DNA of 64,000 bases from Blattamonas nauphoetae (Eukaryota; Preaxostyla; Oxymonadida), in assembly GCA_033064195.1 (NCBI GenBank), contig JARBJD010000272.1:1-64000 (forward strand). The letters are read 5' to 3'. The notes beneath the pieces are model-generated. The model was given only the letters and a program-made list of their open reading frames with translations. It was not told the DNA's origin and searched no databases. Every line of letters starts with the position of its first letter. Position 1 is the stretch's first letter. The translations under genes were made by a program, and so were the position numbers. Below, piece by piece: positions 46,562 through 56,908 of this stretch.

Positions 46562-47734
46562 TGAGTGTCACTGTGAATGTCTCACCAGAGGGAAGATACT
46601 CACCCGAAACGGAAAGAACGAACGAGGATGAGGACACATCGCTTGGAGTCGTGATTTTGGTGATTCGAGGAGCACGAGGAGCGTCGATGAAGAGGCCAGT
46701 GTTCACAACAAACGATGACGAGTCTGATCCAACTGACAACAATTCGTATCGTCCCCCAAACACAACATGCGTGCTGTCCTCACTCGACCCAATCGAAAAG
46801 TTCACAAAACACTTCGTCGACGACACGTTGAACAGCCCTCCACTCGAAGAGATCTGCCCAAATGATCCTGAAATGACAACGGCATGGTCTGAGGAGATGA
46901 GTTTTGTACCAGTCAGCTCCACAATCAATACATCTTTCTTTCCATTCAGCGAACATCCAGCTCCTGTGATTTTAGGTGGTTCATCGGGAACGAAGAAAGT
47001 GACATCGGAATCAACTGCAGAGACTTCTCCATCAACTTTGAACTGCGTGATCAGATACATCGTATCGAAGGACAGTTGCGGGTTGGAAATCCCGAAGATG
47101 AGTTCAGAGTGGGTGTGTGTCGTCGATGACGATCCACCAGACAGTTTCCCAGACAGCACAATCTCACCACCAGTTGGTGTCGACCCTTCCATCTTCTGAA
47201 CTCTCAGATTGAAGTCTTTATCTCCTCCCAGCTTCACTCCCTTCAATAACACAACCGCTGATTTCTGTTGCTCTCCTCCCAGCGAGCATTCTGCTGACGT
47301 GATTCGGATCGGCTCTGAAGGAGTCCTGAATGGCGATGCCAACACAACAGCGGTCACCGATGAACTCTTCATTCCAGCAATCGAATATTCCCTTCCATAT
47401 TTCAGTGTGTTCGTCTTTTTGTACACTTCCACCAGAATGAACCCAGTGGAGACGTCAGCAGAAGAGACGACAAGGGGAACTGTTTCAATCGGCAACTCAG
47501 TCGTTTCCAGCGTCAGAGTCAGATCTTCTGATGGCATTCGAGCACTTGCGAATGTCATGTTCAAGATGTTCGGATTCGACGAGTGGAAGCCACATGAAAT
47601 TGATGAAAGAGTCGGCCCGAGCGGCGTTCTGAACGGTGTTGATGGGAACAGGATGTGTTCGTCGTCCTTCCCACTCTCACTTCGAATTATCGATTGGATC
47701 GTGTACGACGTGTCGTATTCAACTTCTCCACTTC
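46562..47734 (-). pseudogene. Piece 2: TIG-like repeat domains
   Basis: Open from 'SGEVEYDTSYTIQSII' through 'FILVEVYKKTNTLKYGREYS', 'THTHSELIFGISNPQLSF' and 'PRITKITTPSD' to 'GETFTVTL' at the MITE edge. The 'THTHSELIFGIS' stretch is the uninterrupted paralogue of the site hit by the 3.27 kb element, and 'GETFTVTL' plus the next piece's 'SGHTFEIS' matches piece 1. Confidence 0.75.
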
Positions 47735-47961
47735 TTTATAACAACAGGCTCGTCTCCCAGTCTCTAGTGAGATGTCCGGACCGACCCGTATGGAAATAGT
47801 GGTGGGTGGTCTGTGAGAAGCGTAAATAAAGTAAAATTACGAGCGCCAATCGCTCCTTCTTCATCCGTCTCCGGGCTTTCGCACGCGGAGACGTTTCGCG
47901 CGCCGCTGAAGTGTGGCAGCAACGCTTGTCGACTGGGAGACGAGCCTGTTGTTATAAAGGC
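47735..47961. mobile_element. 227 bp TIR element abutting a larger one
   Basis: Perfect 27-29 bp terminal inverted repeat, CTTTATAACAACAGGCTCGT at left and its reverse complement at right, around a ~170 bp GC-rich core. Its inner terminal part, GGCTCGTCTCCCAGTC, is shared with both ends of the neighbouring 5.7 kb element, while its outermost 13 bp are different. No clear target duplication was found. Confidence 0.5.
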
Positions 47962-48088
47962 TTTCCCTTCGGTCAAGCCATACACAACTGGGCTCGTCTC
48001 CCAGTCTCTAGTGAGACTTTAAGAGACTTCGTCCCGAACGGCTGATGGAAAGTACGAGAGGAGGCCAAGATGAGTCGTCGGCAACGAC

Positions 48089-48617
48089 GAGATTCGCATC
48101 CCACTCTCGATCACTTTCACTCGCTCCCTCTGAAATCCAACGATGAGCAGTGCGGTGTCTCTAGCCTCAGCGAGACTCGCATCCCACTCTCGATCACTCT
48201 CACTCGCTCCCTCTGAAATCCAACGATGAGCAGTGCGGTGTCTCTAGCCTCAGCGAGATTCGCATCCCACTCTCGATCACTTTCACTCGCTCCCTCTGAA
48301 ATCCAACGATGAGCAGTGCGGTGTCTCTAGCCTCAGCGAGACTCGCATCCCACTCTCGATCACTCTCACTCGCTCCCTCTGAAATCCAACGATGAGCAGT
48401 GCGGTGTCTCTAGCCTTGGCGAGACTCGCATCCCACTCTCGATCACTCTCACTCGCTCCCTCTGAAATCCAACGATGAGCAGTGCGGTGTCTCTAGCCTC
48501 AGCGAGACTCGCATCCCACTCTTGACCATTCTCACTCGCTCCCTCTGAAATCCAACGATGAGCAGTGCGGTGTCTCTAGCCTCAGCGAGACTCGCATCCC
48601 ACTCTCGATCACTCTCA
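48089..48617. repeat. 83 bp tandem minisatellite, ~6.4 copies
   Basis: Units start at 48089, 48172, 48255, 48338, 48421, 48504 and (partial) 48587. The first four alternate between two variants (GAGATTCGC with CTTTCAC; GAGACTCGC with CTCTCAC), so they form a 166 bp higher-order repeat. Each unit ends GTCTCTAGCCTCAGC and leads into GAGAC, resembling the terminal motif GTCTCTAGTGAGAC of the surrounding element. Confidence 0.9.
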
Positions 48618-49589
48618 TTCTATTCCCGTTTGAATTCTTGTCTCTCCCCTCAGCAAACTCCCATTTCCTTCAGTCTTTGATCTAACATTCTCCTATTTGG
48701 ATCATGCCCAAGTGACTCTGCAATGTTCCTTTGTGAGTGCTGTCATCAGCTGTTCAGAATATTCTCCCCCAAGACCGTGACTCGCGAAGGGAACTGTCCC
48801 GGAGCGACTGCCACCTGATTCTTCGCGGAGTCGAACCTGCCCCTCTCCTTGAGGATTGGCTGCGAGTATCTTGCCCCGTCATATCCTCTCTCCCTTTCAT
48901 GATGATAACTTCACTTGATTCCGTCTCTTCCTCGCCTCAAGCTGCCCGATCAAATCTATCGCCTTCACCTCTTCTCAGCGTCATCACTCGACTCTCCTCC
49001 TCAGAGAGATTCATTCGACTCTTTTCATAATCATCACTCGACTTCCTTCTTCGAAGTTGTTTCTTTACTCCCGTCCCTACTTTCATTTATCCTGAAAATT
49101 GTTGGTTCTGGACTGTTTCACAAAGTGTCCGTGGACCGCGGTGAGGGCTACACCCTCATTGCAATTCCCTCCTTCACCTCGCATGGGACAACTGTCCATC
49201 AATCTTTCTCCCAACCTCATCACTTTGGTTCGAAAACCATCTTGAACTGCAAACCCTGATTGATAGCTCTGTCAGATTCATCTAGAACTGACTATTCCCC
49301 TCATATAACTCAAGGTGAACTATCCTCAGGTTTGTCTTCCCTTCCAACTGCGCCCAACATCCCTCATCATCGACCCCTTCATGACGCACTTCCTCGCCCC
49401 CGGTGCTCTCTGGAAATGAATCATCTTTCGATCATCTTCCTCATCCCCACATTCCTTCTTCCAACTCACTCCACCTCACACTTTCTCTCCAATTTCACAA
49501 TCGGAACTCCCGTCCCTTGACAAAATATTGATCCATTGATGTCTTTGTCTTGCCGATCAAATCGGTTGGAGTTCATCCCCCACACTCCC

Positions 49590-50478
49590 CAGTCACGGAC
49601 AAAAGTAAGTGGCCACCCCTTCCTGCATTTATGAACAGATGATTTTTCACACTTTTTTCGTAAACACTTCACATTCATGAAAGACGGTAATTTTTCAAAT
49701 ATAAAACAAGAATAGTGTGGTGAAGTGGAAATCAAGAGATTTGACTGATGTGCCCTGGGAGGCACTTTTGATTGCGGATGTCACAATATGTCTCCTCTTC
49801 CAAGAAGAGGAGATGTGACCTGTATAGTCTGTTCCTCCACTGAGAGCTCTCAACTTCCACTCCTCTCAGAGATACTGGAGGATCCGCGACGAAAAAGTGT
49901 GTTTTCTCTCTTCTTCATCCCTCTTCAGCCAGCTTTGTAAAGACATCAAACTCTCTCTCTGACGATGTTATTAAGTATTCTCACTTTCTCTCAATTGTAA
50001 TGACCTGCTGTAGAGAACATGAGATTCGCACATTTTCTCCCACATTTTTTCACACCAAAACTGTCAGCTTTCAATCGAACAAGGACAGAATAAGCATTCT
50101 GACGACAAGTTAAAGAGGTTGGAAGAGTTGCACGGATGTCAGAAGAGGGATGAAGAAGAGAGAAAACACACTTTTTCGTCGCGGATCCTCCAGTATCTCT
50201 GAGAGGAGTGGAAGTTGAGAGCTCTCAGTGGAGGAACAGACTATACAGGTCACATCTCCTCTTCTTGGAAGAGGAGACATATTGTGACATCCGCAATCAA
50301 AAGTGCCTCCCAGGGCACATCAGTCAAATCTCTTGATTTCCACTTCACCACACTATTCTTGTTTTATATTTGAAAAATTACCGTCTTTCATGAATGTGAA
50401 GTGTTTACGAAAAAAGTGTGAAAAATCATCTGTTCATAAATGCAGGAAGGGGTGGCCACTTACTTTTGTCCGTGACTG
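49590..50478. mobile_element. Foldback element with perfect 337 bp arms
   Basis: Arms 49590-49926 and 50142-50478 are exact reverse complements by position (every pair checked sums to 100068), separated by 215 bp. The ends are CAGTCACGGACAAAAGTAAG and its complement, loosely Tc1/mariner-like (CAGT...GGACAAAAGTA), but the flanks are C-rich (ACTCCC / CCCCCTT) with no TA duplication. The identical arms imply recent origin or gene conversion. Nested inside the 5.7 kb element. Confidence 0.75.
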
Positions 50479-50659
50479 CCCCCTTCCATCTATCCAACTC
50501 AAGCTCACTCATCCACTTGATCTGGAGGGTTCCTTCCTACCCTCGTCTCCCCAAAGAGTAAATATCGCTTCTTCTCCTCTCCTATTTGATGGTATCTAAA
50601 TGCCTACACGATCTGTTCCAAGAACATTTCTCCCAATGCTGACGAGCGTGGTTCAGTAC

Positions 50660-51500
50660 TGTCTAAACTCTCCCATAAGGCCGATCACCACTTTCACATC
50701 TTGAGCTGTCGATTCTGGATCGCACTTCGTTGTGAGCGTCCTCTGACCTACTTCCTGATGAAACTCCAGACACTTTAACAGTGTATGTTTCTGTGTGAAC
50801 GAATCCTGAGCCTGTCACAACAAGTCTGTATGATGTCTTCGTTTCGTCAATCACTTCGATCTTCGTCAAGCGGACTGGTTCTAAAGACATCTGAAATCCA
50901 ACTGGTCCAACGAGACCTGAATTCGATCGGCTTGTCGCTTTCAGCGATGCTATTTTGAAGAGCACTCCAGATGTTGTCTGTCTTTCTCGTTGAGCTGAAT
51001 CGGTCTCCTAATTGAGACAACACTTCTTTCAACTCCCCAAGATCTCCAAATGATGTTGTTGTCATTTTTTTTTGTTTTGACTCAGTGTCTCCGATTGCAT
51101 CTTGAATATCATGTGTTAGCGTGGATCCCTTCCTACTCTCCAACTCCTTATCGCAAGACTGTGACACTTTTCCTTTCTTTGAGGAATCAAGGTCACTCAC
51201 TTCAATGAGCCCATGTCGGTATCGTGAACGAGACAGGACCGTCGAAATCGATGGACCGTGTCCTTTCTGGCGAGCTCTTCACTTCTTTCACATTCCATGG
51301 CTTTTCCCTTCGATCCATTCCTTATCAGATCCCGACAGTCCCAAATCCTTCTTTCCTCTCTATTCTCCACCATGCCATTTGCTTAACTCCCCGTCGAACC
51401 ATGATCCATCTTGGAGCGATATATTAGCTTCTTCATCTTCACAGTCTGTTCCTTCAAAATGAACAGTCGCTTCTGTGCTACTCTCCTCCAATGAGCCCGA
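50660..51500 (-). pseudogene. Degraded beta-helix/TIG-like gene fragment
   Basis: The minus strand carries TIG-like strings near 50.80-50.93 kb ('VGPVGFQMSLEPVRLTKIEV', 'YRLVVTGSGFVHTETYTVKV') and near 51.45 kb ('GPTYTVVKIDKGTDST'), as in this gene family. A helical stretch at 50.95-51.2 kb does not match. Frame breaks lie between them. It is either captured sequence or a remnant moved with the composite element. Confidence 0.35.
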
Positions 51501-53570
51501 GGTTGAATCTGTCCCCTTGTCAATCTTCACCACTGTGTATGTTGGCCCTAAACTGTGCAGATGTTGAACAAGAGTCGGAGTGAATGAGTGTGGCCATTCC
51601 CTGACTCACTGCTACAGCCTCTTCCCCTGTGTATGCTTTCCTCTTTGGTGGGCTGGCGATTAACATCTTGGTGAACCAGTGTGAGTTGATAAGTGTGCGC
51701 TCCCGCACTATGCAGATTGGCGAAACAGCTGGTTGTTTTTAGCGGTCATTCCCGCGTCTCAAATCCGCTCGATCTCTCTCTCCATGAGGCTTGATTCAGT
51801 GTTTGCTCCTGAGGTTCTCCCTCACCTGACCATGCGGACCATGACGACTCACCCGGTGTCGTATTGATTGATCTTAACCGTGCTTGCGTGGGAATTGTGA
51901 TGAGTTCTCGTCGTGTCTCGTTTCCGGCTCGTTCCCTCTCGAGACGAGTGCTGGATGTGTGCTCGTTGTTGTGCCCTCGGTTGTGACATGTGTGAAGGCG
52001 TACAGGATGGGACTCGTTTTGAGGACAAACATGGCGTCCTTCCTACTGATACAATTCGACGAGCTGTGTCGCTTCATGCTTTGAGTGTGTTTTGTTCCAG
52101 TCCTGCCTCGGAAATGGTGGTGAGCTGACGTGAAGACAAGTGAACGTCGACACTGACATTGGGTACGCTGCTTGCTCCTCTGCAAATCTGGTAGGAGTTC
52201 TTTTCTGTGTTCAACAATCTGCCCCAATTGTTTGGGCTGAAGAACGTGATAAAGGCGTGTGGGGTGTTGGAGTGTCTCGAGAAGATAAACGGTGACTGTG
52301 GACAATTGTGGGCTCTGCTCGTGATTCGAGAGAGTGCGATGGATGAAATGAATTGGGGAACAGTATGCCACCACTGGGCCAGTTGTCAAGAGATCCTGTC
52401 TTTCCCTTTCTTTTTCCTGTCGTTTCCTCTGGTTCGTTTAGGATTTGTGAGCACTCCCCTGTGTCGTTCGTTCTGACTATGTTCTTCCGACTGGTCTTGC
52501 TAACTTCCACTCTATGTGACTTGACGCACAAGCGTCCTTCTACCCCGCTGAACTCAATAGACCGAAGTTAAAAGCCTTCCCCATGGGAGCGGTGGTGTTC
52601 TCACATGGTTGAAGCTGTGAGTCATGAATTGCGAGTTAAATGGTGGATCTTTGTAACATGATTCATGAATGCAAGTCACTTCTTTGGTTTTTTGATGATG
52701 TCCTCCTGTCGGAACATGAACTGGTGAGTTCTCCTGTTGTCCTCAATCGGTTCCTTTGGGATCGATTAAAGATAGTCATTGAGGTTGATTCATCGAGTGG
52801 ACGATGAATGCGGGGTAATTCTGCCATCATGTACGTGTTTTGTTGAATTCCTGGTACTATCCGGCGAATTATCCGATTCGTGGAGTCTTTCTCAGCGCAG
52901 AAAATATTGGCAGTTTTGTTGAGGGTAGTCGACGACCCCAATCTCACATCCGAGGTTGAATGTGTCGGCTCCGTTCCAGACTCCCGAAAGAATGTTGTTT
53001 GCCATCATGATTGGAGGCTGGTCTAACTGATCATGAATATTCGATTTCTCCATATTCATGACAACGACAATCACTGCAAAGATGTTCTTGGTCTTGATTT
53101 CAATTGATTAGCCAGGATTACTCGGGTCACACGATTCGTGGCGCTGCTCCGTTCTGGCGAGCTCAACCGTTCGAATAAAGGATCGTATTTACTGTCCAGG
53201 CTGACTTGTGTTATTGTGTGATTCTGCTTTTGGTCAATTCTGGTGCAATCTGTGTAATTGACGGTTTGGATTACTCTTCTTGAAAGGAAAGATTTTGGTT
53301 CCGGCGAACATGTAATATTCGTCGATGCTTTTGCTAACAGCGGTCGTTCCTCGACTGTTTGGAGCGATATAAACAATCAGTCTCCATCTCCTTGTCTATG
53401 TGCTGTTGCTTTGGGCGAATTCGTGGGGTGATTCTTCTTCAGCCAAAAGCCCTATTGTTCTGGAATTATTCTTGATTTTGATGGTTGTACCCCAAAGCTT
53501 TCCTGAAAACGAGTAAAATCCTGGTAATCTTGTAAACTATGCAATTTTATGAAATTAAACGCTTCGATCG
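51501..53570. other. Interior of composite element, no assignable gene
   Basis: About 2 kb without an open frame above ~170 codons. Several mid-length readings on both strands lack family motifs. A plus-strand stretch around 53.05-53.45 kb reads protein-like between stops ('DAFANSGRSSTVWSD') but cannot be placed. Treated as decayed or non-coding. Confidence 0.35.
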
Positions 53571-53668
53571 GACCACCCACCACTATTTCCATACGGGTCG
53601 GTCCGGACATCTCACTAGAGACTGGGAGACGAGCCCAGTTGTGTATGGCTTGACCGAAGGGAAAGCCG

Positions 53669-56158
53669 TCCAATTAACACTGTCGATGTTCCAGCAATCG
53701 TCGAACTGAAGGAAATCTCGAATGTGTGACCAGATGTGAGTGTCACTGTGAATGTCTCACCAGAGGGAAGATACTCACCAGAAACGGAAAGAACGAAGGT
53801 GGATGATCTGACCTCGCTTGGAGGTGTGATTTTGGTGATTCTGGGAGGAGGATCTGGTGTGGTGAATGTGATTGTGTCGAAAAGTGCAACTTCTTTCTCG
53901 GAATTAGTTTCTTTCGGCAGCCATATCACTTTCATCACTTCGAATTTTGTCGCCCATTCCAGCCTTCCCTCAGTTGCCGCTGGACAAAGAGGTGCAATTC
54001 CTGTCAGAGTTGTTGAGTTGTAGTGAGTGAGTGTGACGTTCCATTCCTTCCCTCCATTCTCCACCATCATCCAATAACTCCCTTCCTTCAAACTGACTCC
54101 CCTCAGAACAATCTCCGTATCGTCCCATCCTTTCAGCGTTGAAGAAGCCTCGAAAGCCAACGGACCGACGGAATTGACGAGTGCTGAGCCTGTGACGGCA
54201 GCAGCTCTGAGCGTGTACGTTGCTTTCGGAAGAACCCCATTCGCTCCCGACGGGATAACTCCCATTCCGATTCTGGATGAGTCTGTCTCGCTTCCGAACA
54301 CGACATGGACGAGTCGAGGGACGTTTGATCCGTCGAGGACAACTCCCATTGTCCCATCCACTGCTTTGTCTGTGTAGATCGTCACAGTCGCTTGAGTCTC
54401 CTCGAAAGAGAGATCAACAGCGAGGATTGATGAAGAGACGTCGAGCTGGGGGACGAGATCATTGTCAGTGATCTTGCCGAGTGCGAGATAGACATTGTCG
54501 GCACCTGAAGTAGAGTCACAGAACTGGATCGGAAATTGAGCCACTGAGGATTGTGAGGTGCGGTCAAAATGAATATCTTGCCCGTTTTCCTGAGTCGATG
54601 ACGAGCATTCTCTGAACCGGACAGATGAGAGGGACAGATGCAAGAGAGATGAATAGAAAAGAGCACCTGATTTCATCGTCGCAGTGCAGGCAACAAAAGT
54701 ACAGTTCACACACTCCGCTGTTTGACCAGCGAAATGAATGGTTCCTCCAGTCATTGCTGAGCTCTGCTCGAAGAAACAGTTCTGAACTGTTGCTGAGAGC
54801 GAGTTGAAAAAGTGAAGACTGCCTGCCGTCGCTCCGGCCGAACACTCAGTGAACGATGAGTTAATCACCGAGGACGCGTAGTCATAAGAAGTGTAATACA
54901 AATTGACGGCACCTCCGTTGAGACCGTTGGCAGTGCACGTGCATTTGTGGAAGAAGCAGCTCTCGACTTGGAGAGTCGACGATGATTTGAACAGGAGAAT
55001 CGCTGCCCCGCCGACAGTTCCACCCGAGACTGAGATGGTCATCTCGTTGAAAGTGCAGAGTGTGAAGGTGACGGAGGTCAAGGTCGATGTGCTGTCAATC
55101 ATGAATCGACCAATGTGTACTTGAGTTCGGTTTTCGAGAGAGAAGCCGAGTGGAGTGTTTCGTTCACGGATGCAGGATGAGAAGGAGGTGTTCAGGCACA
55201 TCACATTCCCTCCCAAGTTCGGCGACATCATTCCTGTCCCGCTGTCGTGGTTTGTGCATTTCTGAACACAACTCCCGACCACTCGTTGACACACTTCACT
55301 CCCGAACTGTTCCTTGCTCGGTGAGAAGGGAGATGAAGATGTCATGTTCATAAGAGTGCTTTGGAGGAGACTCGCTTCCACTGTGAGGGCAGAGTCAATG
55401 CCAAACAGAGAGAAATCCTGTTCTGTCAGGCCAAACGAGAAGAGAGGGCCTGTTCCTGCAACCAGATGCTTCGATTCGAGGTGGAGGCCATTTCCAACCA
55501 CAGTGATGGATTTAGAGTGGGCTGTTGGCGCATCGGTCTTTTCCGGATGAATCATGCCAACAAATGGATGAAGACACTCGGATCGAGAGAGATGGATCAC
55601 ATCGGTCAGGATCACGCTTGATCCCAAAAGCATTTCATCATTTGGAGACATCACAATCAGAAATGGAGACAAAAAGCCATTCGATGTGATTGAACTTGAC
55701 GAGAAACTCACTGACGATCCAGAAATCGAGCACACACCAACGTTGTTCGAATTCAAAACGGTATGAACACCGGCCACCCCAAAAGTGCAATTCGAAACCT
55801 CAAATATCACTTTTGGGACAATATTTCGAGATGTGTTGGTTTCTTGTCGATTTGTCTCGAGATGAGTCTGAGTGTGTGGAATTTGAGATGATTGGTGAGG
55901 CTTGACCGTTTGATCGTGGTCACATGCGAATAACAAGGCTGCATTAGTCCCCATCAACAAAATATCGTCGGATCCAATTTCAATTGTCGATGAGATTGTC
56001 ACGTCATTGTCTAGGTTCACCGTCCTCCGCTTCGAAAATCTTGTTTCCAGATGCTGTTTGGGTGGAGATAGAAAATTGGAGACGAATGATGAGGGCGTTG
56101 TTGGATGAAGATTTTGGGTGGAAATGGCGATGGGGATGAGAACGAAAATGTTCATCAT
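53669..56158 (-). pseudogene. Piece 1: signal peptide, beta-helix and first TIG-like domains
   Basis: Starts 'MMNIFVLIPIAIS', a signal peptide. The beta-helix repeats include 'GGAAILLFKSSSTLQVESC' and 'GGAVNLYYTS'. It ends in TIG/IPT-like segments ('PPPRITKITPPSEVRSSTF', 'GEYLPSGETFTVTL', 'SGHTFEISFSST'). About 830 codons, no frame break. The open frame runs on a further 54 nt into the inserted element before a stop. Confidence 0.75.
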
Positions 56159-56908
56159 TCAAACTTATCAACGATTCTCGATCTCATGCCCACTATCTGA
56201 CCATCGATGACAAAGAGACTCTTTCAATATTTCTCTTTGTGTTCAGATCAGATCCTTCGCTTGGTCAGAATGGGAAGATTCAGTTAGTTCACATCTGAGA
56301 TCTATGATAGTCTGAAACATCAAGTTTCATCAGTTTTAGCAATGGCGAGCCACAATAACGTATTGCAACTGAGATCCGCCGAAATCATTCAGGGTTGTGC
56401 TTCCTCGAGTTGAGAGGAATATCTCTTTAAAGTTCGTTCATGCTTTGACAACGAACACAACGAATGACATCAGAACGCAAGAAAAGGACCAAAAGTCTGT
56501 CTAAACAACTTGATCAACCCAAGATTCAGAGTGATCCTCCAAGAAACAAAAACAGAATATCGGAGTGTCTTCGAAGGCCTCGAATCACAATTCTTACATG
56601 ATCGAAGAGATTTTTTTCAGGCTTTGATCACTTTTTTTGTTTGGAGTTTCTGAAATCAAAAATAATGGGGCACTTCACCTCAAATCTTCAGAAATACTGG
56701 CCCAGACAACAATCAAACACCGGTTTTCGAAACAACAACACGTAATCAACGCAATAGCCGATGGCCCTCGTTCTTGAAACGTAACAGAAGCGTGATGTGA
56801 AAAGAATCGTTCAATCGAGGATTCTAGCTCAAAACGAAAAAATATTTCCTGAATTAGGCGAATTTGGATGATCGAAGGAGTGTTCCAACTCAGCCATTGT
56901 ACGTGAGC
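56159..56908. other. Intergenic region
   Basis: About 750 bp, moderately AT-rich, between the start of the interrupted beta-helix gene and the 3' end of the serpin gene. No repeat, RNA gene or open frame was recognised. Confidence 0.5.

Larger units (their letters stand above)
47962..53668. mobile_element. ~5.7 kb composite TIR element in the beta-helix gene
   Basis: Both ends carry the same ~57 bp inverted sequence (47961-48017; 53611-53668), beginning GCTTTCCCTTCGGTCAAGCC and continuing through GGGCTCGTCTCCCAGTCTCT. The right end additionally shares ~65 bp with the left end of the abutting 227 bp element. Inside are an 83 bp minisatellite, a perfect foldback, a degraded beta-helix-type fragment and long stretches with no open gene. 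The target duplication is unclear, so boundaries are provisional and a rearrangement between two insertions is possible. No transposase recognised. Confidence 0.5.
36251..56158 (-). pseudogene. Beta-helix/TIG-like/pseudokinase surface-protein gene split by four blocks of mobile DNA
   Basis: One gene, read right to left, in five pieces: 53669-56158 (signal peptide and beta-helix), 46562-47734, 45388-46085, 40820-42116 (TIG-like repeats, then a 'CGDRVRPCPSIEDGW' beta-helix opening) and 36251-37830 (end of helix, membrane span, pseudokinase). The architecture matches 20788-29920. Each piece is open throughout. At three junctions (elements at 46086, 42117 and 37831) removing the insert plus one target-site copy restores a continuous frame that matches internal paralogous repeats. 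The fourth junction (47735-53668) restores 'TVLIG' to 'RSGEVEYD' only approximately. Without the inserts the product would be roughly 2400 aa. As it stands a full-length product is impossible unless the inserts are removed from DNA or RNA. Confidence 0.75.

Noticed and set aside
48089-48617. CRISPR-like array
   Set aside because: The 83 bp units are directly abutting with no unique spacers, and the genome is eukaryotic. It is a minisatellite.
48805-48880. Possible tRNA (string resembling GGTTCGACTCC on the minus strand)
   Set aside because: The T stem does not pair and no anticodon or D arm can be drawn.
52600-53570. Possible decayed transposase inside the composite element (plus strand, around 53.05-53.45 kb)
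   Set aside because: Protein-like stretches exist between stops, but no catalytic motif or family signature could be recognised, so no call is made.
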